Below, one piece after another: positions 53,171 through 62,617 of a stretch of 64,000 bases of DNA. This DNA comes from Pseudomonadota bacterium (GTDB lineage: Bacteria; Pseudomonadota; Gammaproteobacteria; Burkholderiales; SG8-39): NCBI GenBank assembly GCA_021811085.1, contig JAJZPQ010000011.1:20372-84371 (forward strand), in the 5' to 3' direction. The translations under genes were made by a program, and so were the position numbers. Every line of letters starts with the position of its first letter. Position 1 is the first letter of the stretch. The notes beneath the pieces were generated by a model, which saw nothing but the letters and a program-made list of their open reading frames with translations, was not told the origin of the DNA and searched no databases.

Positions 53171-54472
53171 GTGGGATTGCATGTGATCAAGATGCCCGAC
53201 ATCGGCGAAGGCATAGCCGAAGTGGAACTCGTGGCCTGGCATGTCAAACCCGGCGACATGGTAATCGAGGACCAGATTCTTGCCGACGTGATGACCGACA
53301 AGGCCACGGTCGAGATTCCGTCGCCGGTGGTCGGCAAGGTAGCCGCGCTAGGCGGGGAGATCGGCCAGGTGATGGCCGTCGGCAGCGAACTCATACGCAT
53401 CGAAGTCGAAGGCGTCGGCAACGTGAAGGCGTCGCCTGCCGCGGCGACTCCGGTAGCGGCGGCGACGCACACGGCTGCAATTCAGGCGGAGGCGGTGCTT
53501 GCTGCGGCCGCCAGACAGGCGGCAGAGAGCGCAGTGCGAGAGCGGCCGGCCGCAGCATCGGCGCAGCCCGCCCCGGCGGCTGTTGCGCAGGCTGCGCCGC
53601 GTGAAAAACCGATCGCATCGCCTGCGGTGCGCCGCCGCGCCTGGGACCTCGGCATCGAATTGCAGTTCGTGCCCGGCAGCGGCACGGCCGGCCGCATCAC
53701 GCATGAGGATCTCGATGCGTTCGCGGCTCGCCGCCCGGGCTTGGGCACCGGCGCCGCACGCTACGCCGAGCGGCATGAGGAAGAGGCCGTTCCCGTGATC
53801 GGCCTGCGGCGCAAGATCGCGCAGAAAATGCAGGAGGCCAAGCGCCGCATTCCGCACTTCACTTATGTCGAAGAAATCGACGTCACCGAAGTGGAGGCAT
53901 TGCGCGCGCAGCTGAACGCGAAGTTCGGCGCCGAGCGCGGGCGCATTACGCTGCTGCCGTTGCTTGCGCGCGCGATCGTGCTCGCGGTGCGCGACGTTCC
54001 GCAGGTGAACGCGCGCTACGACGACGAGCAGGGCGTGCTCACGCGCTACGGCGCGGTGCATATCGGCATCGCCACGCAGACCGACGCGGGCCTGATGGTG
54101 CCGGTGCTGCGCCATGCCGAGGCGCGCGACCTGTGGGCCAGCGCGGCGGAGATCGCGCGTCTGGCCGCTGCCGCGCGCTCGGGCAAGGCGGCGCGCGAGG
54201 AACTCAGCGGTTCGACCATCACCATCACCAGCCTCGGCGCGCTGGGCGGCATCGTGTCGACGCCGGTGATCAACCATCCCGAGGTAGCGATCGTCGGCGT
54301 GAACCGCATGGTCGAGCGGCCGATGATGCGCGCCGGAGCCGTGGTGCCGCGGCTGATGATGAACCTGTCCTCGTCTTTCGATCACCGCGTGGTGGACGGC
54401 GCAGTCGGGGCCGAATTCGTGCAGGCGCTGCGCGGCCTGCTCGAATGCCCGGCGACCCTGTTCGTGGAGTAG
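53171..54472 (+). CDS. bkdB: Branched-chain 2-oxoacid dehydrogenase E2, dihydrolipoyl transacylase
   Basis: This 433-residue E2 has one N-terminal lipoyl domain, with the lipoylated lysine at about residue 44 in DVMTDKATVEIP. An Ala/Pro linker (about 85-145) and a peripheral-subunit-binding domain follow (SPAVRRRAWDLGIEL, about 150-185). The CoA-acyltransferase domain ends in SSSFDHRVVDGAVG with the catalytic histidine and aspartate. It starts at the GTG at 53171 right after the E1 beta stop. It transfers the branched acyl group to CoA and forms the core of the complex. Confidence 0.94.
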   Translation: MGLHVIKMPDIGEGIAEVELVAWHVKPGDMVIEDQILADVMTDKATVEIPSPVVGKVAALGGEIGQVMAVGSELIRIEVEGVGNVKASPAAATPVAAATHTAAIQAEAVLAAAARQAAESAVRERPAAASAQPAPAAVAQAAPREKPIASPAVRRRAWDLGIELQFVPGSGTAGRITHEDLDAFAARRPGLGTGAARYAERHEEEAVPVIGLRRKIAQKMQEAKRRIPHFTYVEEIDVTEVEALRAQLNAKFGAERGRITLLPLLARAIVLAVRDVPQVNARYDDEQGVLTRYGAVHIGIATQTDAGLMVPVLRHAEARDLWASAAEIARLAAAARSGKAAREELSGSTITITSLGALGGIVSTPVINHPEVAIVGVNRMVERPMMRAGAVVPRLMMNLSSSFDHRVVDGAVGAEFVQALRGLLECPATLFVE

Positions 54473-54475
54473 GCC

Positions 54476-55897
54476 ATGGACGCACGCTCGACCACGCTGC
54501 TGATCGTCGGCGGCGGACCCGGCGGCTATGTCGCGGCGATCCGCGCGGCGCAGCTCGGCATCGCCACCACGCTCGTCGAAGGCGACAAGCTCGGCGGCAC
54601 CTGCCTCAATATCGGCTGCATTCCATCCAAGGCTTTGATCCACGCCGCGGAGCAGTTCGAGCAGGCCTGCCACTACGCGCAGGATACGTCGCGCGCGGAG
54701 GCTCTGCGCTCGCCGCTCGGCATCCAGGTCGAATCGCCGCGCATCGACTTGGCACAGACCGTGCGCTGGAAGGACGGCATCGTCGCACGGCTCAGCGGCG
54801 GCGTCGCCGCATTGCTGAAGAAGAACGGCGTGCAGGTGGTCAAGGGCTGGGCCCGCGTCGTCGACGGCAAGACGGTCGAAGTCACCGGTACCGGGCAAGA
54901 TACTTTGCGCATCGCCTGCGAACATCTGCTGCTCGCCCCGGGCTCGCAGGCGGCGGCGCTGCCCGCGCTGCCTTTCGGCGGTAACGTGATTTCTTCTACC
55001 GAAGCGCTGGCGCCGCCATCGCTGCCCAAGCGCCTGGTCGTCGTCGGTGCCGGCTACATCGGGCTGGAACTCGGCACCGCGTATCGCAAGCTCGGTGCCG
55101 AAGTGAGCGTGGTCGAGGCCTTGGAGCGCGTGCTGCCGGCCTACGACGAAGAACTCGCCAAGCCGGTGGCCGCTTCGCTGCGGCGCCTCGGCGTGGAACT
55201 GCATCTGGGCTGCACGGTGCTGGGCTTGAGCGCGGGCGGGGACGCGGTGCGCATCCGCAATGCCCAGGGCGAGGAGTCGGCGCTGCCGGCCGATCGCGTG
55301 CTGGTCGCAGTCGGGCGGCGGCCGCGCACCGAGGGCTGGGGCCTCGAGGGCTTGATGCTCGACATGAACGGCCGCGCCGTGCGCATCGACGACCAGTGCC
55401 GCACTTCGATGCGCAATGTCTGGGCGATCGGCGACCTGACCGGTGAGCCGATGCTGGCCCACCGCGCGATGGCGCAGGGCGAGATGGTGGCCGAACTCAT
55501 CGCCGGCGGGCGCCGGCATTTCACGCCCGCGGCCATTCCCGCCGTGTGCTTTACCGATCCGGAGGTCGTCGTCGTCGGCCGCACGCCAGGCGAAGCGGCG
55601 CAAGCCGGGCTGGACTGCATCAACGCGGTGTTTCCGTTTGCCGCCAACGGACGCGCGCTGACGCTCGAGGCGGGCGAGGGTTTCGTGCGCGTGGTCGCGC
55701 GCCGCGACAACCACCTGATCCTCGGCTGGCAGGCCGTGGGCCGTGGCGTGTCGGAACTGAGCACGGCCTTCGGCCAATCGATCGAAATGGGCGCGCGGCT
55801 CGAAGACATCGCGGGCACGATCCACGCCCACCCGACGCTGGGCGAGGCGGTGCAGGAAGCGGCCCTGCGCGCGCTCGGCCACGCGCTGCACGTATAG
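54476..55897 (+). CDS. lpdV: Dihydrolipoamide dehydrogenase E3 of the bkd complex
   Basis: This 473-residue FAD/NAD disulfide oxidoreductase shows the FAD motif [13 protein letters not shown] (about 11-23), redox disulfide [16 protein letters not shown] (Cys about 43 and 48), NAD motif [19 protein letters not shown] (about 187-205) and the C-terminal dimerisation region with HAHPTLGE carrying the active-site His-Glu pair. It reoxidises the lipoyl groups of E2. Its position as the fourth gene of the operon supports a dedicated LpdV-type E3. A short hairpin (CGTGCC/GGCACG, 55898-55913) follows without a T-tract. Confidence 0.94.
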   Translation: MDARSTTLLIVGGGPGGYVAAIRAAQLGIATTLVEGDKLGGTCLNIGCIPSKALIHAAEQFEQACHYAQDTSRAEALRSPLGIQVESPRIDLAQTVRWKDGIVARLSGGVAALLKKNGVQVVKGWARVVDGKTVEVTGTGQDTLRIACEHLLLAPGSQAAALPALPFGGNVISSTEALAPPSLPKRLVVVGAGYIGLELGTAYRKLGAEVSVVEALERVLPAYDEELAKPVAASLRRLGVELHLGCTVLGLSAGGDAVRIRNAQGEESALPADRVLVAVGRRPRTEGWGLEGLMLDMNGRAVRIDDQCRTSMRNVWAIGDLTGEPMLAHRAMAQGEMVAELIAGGRRHFTPAAIPAVCFTDPEVVVVGRTPGEAAQAGLDCINAVFPFAANGRALTLEAGEGFVRVVARRDNHLILGWQAVGRGVSELSTAFGQSIEMGARLEDIAGTIHAHPTLGEAVQEAALRALGHALHV

Positions 55898-56039
55898 CGT
55901 GCCCGACGGCACGCGACGACCCGCCGGAAAATTCCACTCACATCAGCTCGCCCCGGCGTGAGCAGGCGTAGAATACGGCGCTGCTGGTGGCAGTCAGGCT
56001 GATGGCCACCTGAATCATTGCTGTTTCTCTATAGGGGCC

Positions 56040-57629
56040 ATGTCCATGAAGTCGATTCGTAAAGCTATTCTGTTGCCGGCATTGATAGTCGGCGCCCTGA
56101 GCGCGGCCGGCTTGGCGCAGGCGCGCGATTTGACCATCGCGCTGGCGACCGAGCCCAGCTCGATGGATCCGCAATTCCATTCGCTCACGCCCAACATCCA
56201 GATGTCGGAAACCATATTCGATCCGCTGGTGCGCACCGACGCCAACGCGAAGCCGGTCCCTTGTTTGGCGGAGTCATGGACGGTCAACGGCAATGTATGG
56301 CTGTTCAAATTGCGCCCCAACGTGAAGTTCTCCGATGGCTCGCCGTTTACCGCTGACGATGTGGTCTTCACCTATGCCCGCGTACCCAAGGTTCCGAACA
56401 GCCCTTCCTCGTTCACGCTGTATCTCAAGTCCATCGACAAGGTCGAGGCGATCGATCCGCTGACGCTCAAGATCACCACCAAAGGCCCCTCGCCGGTGCT
56501 GCTCGCGAATCTGTCCATTGTGCCGATCATGTCCAAGAAAGCGGCGTCCGGACCGGCCCCCGAAGGCAAGACCACGGTCGAATTGAACCGCGGCGATGGA
56601 CTGATCGGCACCGGGCCCTACAAATTCGTTTCCTGGAGGCGCGGCGCCGAAATCGTGCTGGAGCGCAACCCGAATTATTGGGGCGAGAAGCCGGCCTGGG
56701 ACAAGATCACCTACCGGCCGATCACGAATCCGGCGGCGCGGGTGGCGGCCTTGCTCGCAGGCGGCGTAGATATGATTGAAAATCCCCCGACCGACGACCT
56801 GGCCAGGCTGGAGAAAGACACGAAGCTGCACGTCCAGAAGACCCCGTCGGTGCGCGTGATCTACGTGGCTCTGAACCAGTCCAAGGAAGTGCCTCCCGGC
56901 ATGTCCGGTACGGATGGCAAGAACCCGCTGACCGACAAGCGCGTGCGCGAGGCTTTGTCGCTGGCGATAGACCGCGGCGCGATCGTTTCGCGCATCATGG
57001 ACGGCGTGGCGCAACCCGCGGCCAATCTGCTGCCGTATCCGGCGTTTGGCGCGTCCAAGAAATTTTCGACGGCCGCCGCCGCCGATGTGGCCAAGGCGAA
57101 GGAACTGCTGGCCGCGGCCGGCTATCCCAAGGGCTTCACGCTTTCGCTGGGTGCGCCCGCCGGCCGCTACATCAACGACCAGCGCATCGCCCAGACCGTG
57201 GCAGCCATGTGGGCAAGCATAGGCGTCAAGACCGATGTCGAAACCATGGCGCCGCCGGTGTTCTTCAAGAAGCGCGACAGCTATTCCTTCAGCACCTATC
57301 TGGCGGGTTGGGCGGCGGCGACCGGCGAAATGGCAAACCCGCTTACGGCGCTGGTCGTCAGTCACGATCCCACGCTGGGCATGGGCACGACGAACTGGAG
57401 CCATTATTCCAACCCCGAGCTCGACCGCCTGGTGATGGAAGCCTCCAAGACGCAGGACGACGCCAAGCGTTCCGACATGCTGCAGCGAGCGGCGAATATG
57501 GCGATGGAGGACTACGCCATTCTGCCGCTGCAATTCGAGCTCTCGGTCTGGGCCATGAAGCAGGACGTGCGCTACGCAGGTCGCTCGGATCAGTACACGC
57601 TGGCGCAAGACATCACGCTGGCCAAGTAA
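56040..57629 (+). CDS. Dipeptide/oligopeptide-type ABC transporter substrate-binding protein
   Basis: This 529-residue SBP_bac_5 receptor has a signal peptide at about residues 1-29 (ends SAAGLAQAR). It shows LTIALATEPSSMDPQFHSL, RPNVKFSDGSPFTADDVVF, GTGPYKFVSWRRGAEIVLER and NPNYWGEKP, the normal landmarks. Such proteins bind peptides, but also acylated amino acids, opines and nickel complexes. It is the first gene of a five-gene transporter followed by two amide hydrolases. The start at 56040 (ATGTCCATGAAG) could also be the ATG at 56046. Confidence 0.93.
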   Translation: MSMKSIRKAILLPALIVGALSAAGLAQARDLTIALATEPSSMDPQFHSLTPNIQMSETIFDPLVRTDANAKPVPCLAESWTVNGNVWLFKLRPNVKFSDGSPFTADDVVFTYARVPKVPNSPSSFTLYLKSIDKVEAIDPLTLKITTKGPSPVLLANLSIVPIMSKKAASGPAPEGKTTVELNRGDGLIGTGPYKFVSWRRGAEIVLERNPNYWGEKPAWDKITYRPITNPAARVAALLAGGVDMIENPPTDDLARLEKDTKLHVQKTPSVRVIYVALNQSKEVPPGMSGTDGKNPLTDKRVREALSLAIDRGAIVSRIMDGVAQPAANLLPYPAFGASKKFSTAAAADVAKAKELLAAAGYPKGFTLSLGAPAGRYINDQRIAQTVAAMWASIGVKTDVETMAPPVFFKKRDSYSFSTYLAGWAAATGEMANPLTALVVSHDPTLGMGTTNWSHYSNPELDRLVMEASKTQDDAKRSDMLQRAANMAMEDYAILPLQFELSVWAMKQDVRYAGRSDQYTLAQDITLAK

Positions 57630-57671
57630 CAGCATGTCGACAGGCTAGCCAAACTAGAGGCGATCGACCGG

Positions 57672-58649
57672 GTGATCTCCAGCATAGTGCGCCGACTGCT
57701 CCAGACCCTAGGAGTGGTTCTGGTCATGTCGGCGCTGGTGTTTACTGCGCTGTATCTGGTCGGAGACCCCGTTTCCATGCTTGCCAGTCCGGAGGCGACC
57801 GACGCCGAGCGCGAACTCATACGCCAGTCGCTGGGCCTGGACCTGCCTTTGTGGCGCCAATACCTTATTTTCCTGAACAAGGCGCTGGTCCACCTCGATT
57901 TCGGCAACAGCTTTTTGACCGGCGAGCCGGCGATGCGCCTGATCCTCGATCGCATGCCGGCGACGCTGGAATTGGCGACGGCGGCCATGGCGCTCGCGGT
58001 GCTGATCGGTGTCCCCTTGGGGATTTACGCCGGCCTCAAGCCCGAAAGCCTCGGGGCGCGCTCGGTCATGACGAGTTCGGTGCTGGGCTTCTCTCTGCCG
58101 AACTTCTGGGTGGGCCTGATGCTCATCATGGTGTTTGCGGTGTTTCTGCACTGGCTGCCGGCGGGCGGGCGCGGGCCGGTTGAAACTTTCGGGCCGATTC
58201 AGCTCAGCATTTTCAGCTGGGAGGGCTGGCGCAGCCTGATTCTTCCGGTCACCACCATCGCGACCGCCAAATGCGCCCTGATCATCCGTGTGACGCGGGC
58301 TGCAACCCGCGAATGTCTGCCCCTTGACTACATCAAGTTTGCGCGTGCCCGCGGTTTGTCCGAGGCGCGCGTGCTGGGCGTGCACTTGCTGAAGAACATA
58401 TTGATTCCCATCGTCACGATCGCGGGGCTGGAATACGGCCAGGTGTTTGCGTTTGCCGTGGTGACGGAGTCGGTCTTTTCCTGGCCCGGCATCGGCAAGC
58501 TGCTGATCGATTCGATCATCACGCTCGATCGCCCGGTGGTAGTCGCGTATCTGATGCTGACGGTCGTGTTTCTGTCGCTGCTCAATCTGGTGGTCGACAT
58601 TATCTACACCATTCTCGATCCGCGCGTGCAGGCGAAGGCCGGCGCATGA
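57672..58649 (+). CDS. Dipeptide-type ABC transporter permease (DppB-like)
   Basis: This 325-residue inner-membrane permease starts at the GTG at 57672. It has a long first hydrophobic segment (about 9-30) and a periplasmic stretch with ERELIRQSLGLDLPLWRQYL. It also shows FGNSFLTGEPAMRLILDRMP and the EAA loop DYIKFARARGLSEARVLGVH with LLKNILIP after it. Six transmembrane helices are expected. It overlaps the next permease by ATGA. Confidence 0.92.
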   Translation: MISSIVRRLLQTLGVVLVMSALVFTALYLVGDPVSMLASPEATDAERELIRQSLGLDLPLWRQYLIFLNKALVHLDFGNSFLTGEPAMRLILDRMPATLELATAAMALAVLIGVPLGIYAGLKPESLGARSVMTSSVLGFSLPNFWVGLMLIMVFAVFLHWLPAGGRGPVETFGPIQLSIFSWEGWRSLILPVTTIATAKCALIIRVTRAATRECLPLDYIKFARARGLSEARVLGVHLLKNILIPIVTIAGLEYGQVFAFAVVTESVFSWPGIGKLLIDSIITLDRPVVVAYLMLTVVFLSLLNLVVDIIYTILDPRVQAKAGA

Positions 58650-59569
58650 GCACGACCGTCATCGGCCTTGCATCCCCCGCGATGCCGGCACCGCGCGAAA
58701 GCATGCTGCGCCTGTTTGCCGCGCAGTTTGCGTCGAGCAAGCTGGCGCTGCTGGGCTTGGTCTTCCTGGTCTTGTTTCTGATGCTCGCGATCTTTGCGCC
58801 CTGGATCGCGCCGCAGAATCCGTTCGAACTCGCTACGCTCAATATCATGGATTCGAAGCTGCCGCCGGGCTCGGTCAGTAGCAACGGCGCAATGACCTAC
58901 TGGCTGGGCACCGACGGTCAGGCGCGCGATGTGTTCTCCGCGATTCTTTACGGCCTGCGCATCAGCCTCATCGTGGGCTTCGTCACCGTGTCCGCTGCGT
59001 TCACGATCGGGGCGACGGTGGGCCTGATTTCGGCGTATTTCGGCGGCCGCATCGATGCGCTGCTGATGCGCATCGTCGACATCCAGCTGTCGTTTCCGGC
59101 GATCCTGGTGGCGCTGGTCCTGCTCGCGGTGCTGGGCAAAGGCGTGGACAAGGTAATTTATGCTCTGGTCGCGGTGCAGTGGGCCTATTTCGCCCGCGCC
59201 GCGCGCGGCGCCGCCATCGTCGAACGCAACAAGGAGTACGTGCAGGCGGCACGCTGCATGTCCTTGTCGTGGCAGCGCATACTGTGGCGCCACATATTTC
59301 CCAATTGCATTCCGCCGCTGATGGTGATCGCGACCATCGACCTCGCCCATGCGATTGCGCTCGAAGCCACGCTGTCCTTTCTCGGCGTGGGCGTGCCCGT
59401 TACCGAGCCCTCGCTGGGCATGCTGATTTCCAACGGCTACGAATTCATGATGTCGGGTGCCTACTGGATCGCGTTCTATCCGGGCATCGCGCTGGCGCTG
59501 GTGGTGGTGGCGATCAACATGGTCGGCGATCACCTGCGCGATATTCTGAATCCGCGCAACGAGATTTAG
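58646..59569 (+). CDS. Dipeptide-type ABC transporter permease (DppC-like)
   Basis: This 307-residue permease has an N-terminal cytoplasmic tail, a first helix at about 34-54 (LALLGLVFLVLFLMLAIFAP) and the periplasmic YWLGTDGQARDVFSAILYG. Its EAA loop is KEYVQAARCMSLSWQRILWR with HIFPNCIPPL after it. SFLGVGVPVTEPSLGMLISN is the characteristic C-terminal block. It forms the heterodimeric channel with the preceding permease. Confidence 0.92.
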   Translation: MSTTVIGLASPAMPAPRESMLRLFAAQFASSKLALLGLVFLVLFLMLAIFAPWIAPQNPFELATLNIMDSKLPPGSVSSNGAMTYWLGTDGQARDVFSAILYGLRISLIVGFVTVSAAFTIGATVGLISAYFGGRIDALLMRIVDIQLSFPAILVALVLLAVLGKGVDKVIYALVAVQWAYFARAARGAAIVERNKEYVQAARCMSLSWQRILWRHIFPNCIPPLMVIATIDLAHAIALEATLSFLGVGVPVTEPSLGMLISNGYEFMMSGAYWIAFYPGIALALVVVAINMVGDHLRDILNPRNEI

Positions 59570-59577
59570 GGGTTTTC

Positions 59578-60576
59578 TTGCAACCGCGCGCGCCATCCTC
59601 ATCCACCCCCTGTCTGCTCGATGTGCAAGGGCTGCGCACCTGGTTCCACACGCGCGCGGGCGTGGTCAAGGCGGTCGATGGCGTGTCCCTGCAGGTGAAA
59701 CAAGGGGAAATCCTCGGCCTAGTGGGCGAGTCGGGCTCGGGCAAGACCATCACCGGTTTTTCCCTGATGAACCTGGTCGACAAGCCCGGCAGGATACGCG
59801 CCGACCGTTTGTTCTTCGACGGCCGCGACCTGCAGACTTTGTCGGCGAAGGACTATCGCGCCTTGCGCGGCAATCAAATGGCGATGATATTTCAGGATCC
59901 GATGATGACCCTGAATCCCACCCTGCGCGTCGATACGCAGATGATCGAGACGGTGCAGGCGCACGAGTCGGTTTCGCGCTCGGCGGCGCGTGCGCGGTCG
60001 ATCGACATGCTGGTCAAGGTAGGGATACCCGCTCCCGCGGAGCGCATGTCGGTCTATCCGCACCATTTGTCGGGCGGCATGCGCCAGCGCATTGCGATCG
60101 CGATCGCCTTGCTCAATTCCCCCAAGCTGATCATTGCCGACGAGCCGACCACGGCGCTCGACGTGACGATACAAGGGCAGATCCTGTATGAAGTGCAGAA
60201 GCTGTGCCGCGAGACGGGGACGGCGCTGATCTGGATCACGCACGACCTGGCGCTGGTGTCGGGGCTGGCCGATCGGCTGGCAGTCATGTACGCCGGCCGC
60301 ATCGTGGAAACGGCCCCCACCGCCGACATCGTGCGCGGCGCGCAACACGCGTACACCCACGGTTTGATGGCCTCGATTCCGACTTTCGATACGCGCGGAC
60401 ACAGCCTGTTCCAGATCCCCGGATCGACCCCTTCGCCGCTGAACATGCCCGAGGGCTGCCCGTTCAGGACGCGCTGTTATCGCGCCACGCCGCAATGCGC
60501 GCAGGCGCCCGTATTCGAGGAAGTGGCACCCGCCCACGGCGTGAGTTGCTGGCATCGGGGCATCGAGGAGCTATGA
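59578..60576 (+). CDS. Dipeptide-type ABC transporter ATPase (DppD-like)
   Basis: This 332-residue ATPase begins at the TTG at 59578 with AGGGG seven bases upstream; no ATG or GTG fits the N-terminus. It shows Walker A GESGSGKT, Q-loop IFQDPMMTLNPTLRV, signature LSGGMRQRI and Walker B LIIADEPTTALDVTIQ. The C-terminal oligopeptide domain is GCPFRTRCYRATPQC, with the cysteines that often hold an iron-sulfur cluster in this group. It overlaps the second ATPase by ATGA. Confidence 0.9.
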   Translation: MQPRAPSSSTPCLLDVQGLRTWFHTRAGVVKAVDGVSLQVKQGEILGLVGESGSGKTITGFSLMNLVDKPGRIRADRLFFDGRDLQTLSAKDYRALRGNQMAMIFQDPMMTLNPTLRVDTQMIETVQAHESVSRSAARARSIDMLVKVGIPAPAERMSVYPHHLSGGMRQRIAIAIALLNSPKLIIADEPTTALDVTIQGQILYEVQKLCRETGTALIWITHDLALVSGLADRLAVMYAGRIVETAPTADIVRGAQHAYTHGLMASIPTFDTRGHSLFQIPGSTPSPLNMPEGCPFRTRCYRATPQCAQAPVFEEVAPAHGVSCWHRGIEEL

Positions 60577-61619
60577 GCGCTGAAACCATGCGCGCGGAAA
60601 GTCCGGAAGTGATGTTCAGCCTGCGCGGGCTCGAGCGCCATTATGTGCAGCCGCAGGATATGGTGGACAAACTCGGGCGCCTGCTGCAGGGGCGCTCCGC
60701 GCCGAAGCCGGTGCAGGCCGTGGCCGGCATCGACCTCGACATTTTCGCGGGCGAGGTCCTGGGCATCGTCGGCGAGTCCGGTTGCGGCAAATCCACGCTG
60801 GGACGCATGCTGGCGGGAATTCTGGAGCCTACGCGTGGCGACATCCTCTACCGGGGCCGTTCGACCGCGACGCTGGCTGCAGCGGCGCGGCGCGAATACG
60901 AGCTCGGCGTGCAGATGATTTTCCAGGATCCTTTTTCGTCGCTGAACCCGCGCATGCGCGTGATCGACATCATCGGCGAGGCGCCGCTGGCACATGGCAT
61001 GATCCAGCGCGCCGCCAAGGAAGCCTACGTGTGCGAGCTGATGCAGAAAGTCGGACTGGATCCGGCCTACCGCTTTCGCTACCCGCACCAGTTTTCGGGC
61101 GGACAGCGTCAGCGCGTCGGCGTGGCGCGCGCGCTGGCGTTGAAGCCCTCGGTCATCGTCTGCGACGAGGCCGTGGCGGCGCTGGACGTGTCGATCCAGG
61201 CCCAGGTGTTGAATTTGTTCATGGAACTGCGCCAGGAATTCGCGCTGACCTATTTCTTCATCAGCCACAATCTGGGCGTAGTCAGCCATGTCTCGGATCG
61301 CGTGGCGATCATGTACCTGGGTCGGATCGTCGAAATCGCGCCGACCGAGATCATATTCAAGGCCGCCAATCATCCTTACACCCAGGCGCTGATCAAGGAG
61401 TTGCCTCGATTGTACGCAGAGCGGCATCAGTTCGACCCGATCCAGGGCGAGCTGCCTTCGCCCAGCGATCCGCCGCCGGGCTGCCCGTTTCACCCGCGCT
61501 GTCCGCGGGCCATGGCGCGTTGCCGCGAAGAACGTCCGCTGCTCAAGCCGGTGGGGCCGGAATCCGATGCGGCCAGGCGAGCGCACCTGAGCGCTTGCCA
61601 TTTGAACGAGGTCGCGTAA
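60573..61619 (+). CDS. Dipeptide-type ABC transporter ATPase (DppF-like)
   Basis: This 348-residue ATPase shows Walker [11 protein letters not shown]-loop [15 protein letters not shown], signature FSGGQRQRV and Walker [18 protein letters not shown]. The Walker B/D-loop reads DEAVAALD instead of the common DEPVSALD; the catalytic glutamate is kept. The C-terminal [15 protein letters not shown] block is present. It works with DppD-like as a heterodimer to power the permeases. Confidence 0.92.
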   Translation: MSAETMRAESPEVMFSLRGLERHYVQPQDMVDKLGRLLQGRSAPKPVQAVAGIDLDIFAGEVLGIVGESGCGKSTLGRMLAGILEPTRGDILYRGRSTATLAAAARREYELGVQMIFQDPFSSLNPRMRVIDIIGEAPLAHGMIQRAAKEAYVCELMQKVGLDPAYRFRYPHQFSGGQRQRVGVARALALKPSVIVCDEAVAALDVSIQAQVLNLFMELRQEFALTYFFISHNLGVVSHVSDRVAIMYLGRIVEIAPTEIIFKAANHPYTQALIKELPRLYAERHQFDPIQGELPSPSDPPPGCPFHPRCPRAMARCREERPLLKPVGPESDAARRAHLSACHLNEVA

Positions 61620-61691
61620 ATGCAGACGCGCCGCCCGACACCTGAAATCTGCTTTTTTTGACGCATGGCTCGATTACCGAGGAACTGTCCG

Positions 61692-62555
61692 ATGAAATAC
61701 GCTGACGCAGATTTTGATCCGGTTGTACTGTCCCAGCCCGCCGCCGGCGCGATCCCGCTGGTGTGCGACTCGCCGCACAGCGGCGTCATCTATCCCCGGG
61801 ATTTCGGCAGCTGCCTGCCCGCGGCGATATTGCGCTCGGGCGAAGATACCTATGTGGAAGAGCTATGGCGGGCGATTCCCGCGGTCGGCGGTTCCTTGGT
61901 GGCGGCCAATTTTCCGCGCACCTATATCGACCCCAACCGCGAACTCGCCGATATCGACGCGAGCATGCTCGCCGGACCCTGGGCGGCGGAACTGCATCCG
62001 AGCGAGAAAACGCGCCTCGGCATCGGCCTGATCTGGCGCCTCGCGCGCAAGCAAGCCGTGTACGATCGCAAGCTTTCGGTGGCCGAAGTCGAAAATCGCA
62101 TCCGCCGCTTTCACCAGCCGTATCATGCCGCCTTGAGCGCACAGATCGAGCAGGCGTACGCGAAATTCGGCGGCGTCTGGCATCTCAACCTGCATTCGAT
62201 GCCGGCCAATTCGTACGAGCTGCTCGAAATCGATACCGACAAGCAGCTGGCCGACTTCGTGCTCGGAGATCACGATGGGCGCACCTGCGATCCGGCGCTG
62301 GTCGAGACGATTGAATCTTTTCTGACCGGGCGCGGCTATACCGTGGCGCGCAACGATCCGTTCAAAGGCGTGGCGCTGATCGCGCGTATAGGGCGTCCCG
62401 CCGAAAACCGGCATAGCCTGCAGATCGAGGTCAATCGTAAGCTTTACATGGACGAAGACAGCTACGAGAAGTCGCAAGGCTTCGTTGCCTTGCAGCAGTC
62501 GCTGAGCCTGTTGTCGGCGCACCTGGCAAAATTCGTAAGGGCGCAATTGGCCTAG
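61692..62555 (+). CDS. N-formylglutamate amidohydrolase-family protein
   Basis: This is a 287-residue zinc amidohydrolase of the FGase family. It shows PLVCDSPHSGVIYP with a metal-binding histidine (about 22-35), RTYIDPNRE, WHLNLHSMPAN and PAENRHSLQIEVNRKLYMDE. The family hydrolyses N-formyl-L-glutamate in histidine breakdown, but no hut genes are present. Coupled to a peptide-type transporter, it more likely deacylates an imported N-acyl amino acid. I prefer the ATG at 61692 with GAGGAAC upstream over 61665, which adds nine residues. Confidence 0.88.
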   Translation: MKYADADFDPVVLSQPAAGAIPLVCDSPHSGVIYPRDFGSCLPAAILRSGEDTYVEELWRAIPAVGGSLVAANFPRTYIDPNRELADIDASMLAGPWAAELHPSEKTRLGIGLIWRLARKQAVYDRKLSVAEVENRIRRFHQPYHAALSAQIEQAYAKFGGVWHLNLHSMPANSYELLEIDTDKQLADFVLGDHDGRTCDPALVETIESFLTGRGYTVARNDPFKGVALIARIGRPAENRHSLQIEVNRKLYMDEDSYEKSQGFVALQQSLSLLSAHLAKFVRAQLA

Positions 62556-62617
62556 ACCGGCGCTGGGTATATTGCAGTCATAACTTGCCTGAATTAGGCG
62601 TTTTTCAAGAGACAACC

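Noticed and set aside
53348..55912. Long minus-strand frame opposite bkdB and lpdV
   Set aside because: Antisense shadow of two textbook genes; the translation lacks any domain.
61692..62555. Histidine-utilisation role for the N-formylglutamate amidohydrolase homologue
   Set aside because: No hutH, hutU, hutI or hutF gene is present; the neighbours are a peptide-type transporter and an M20 deacylase.
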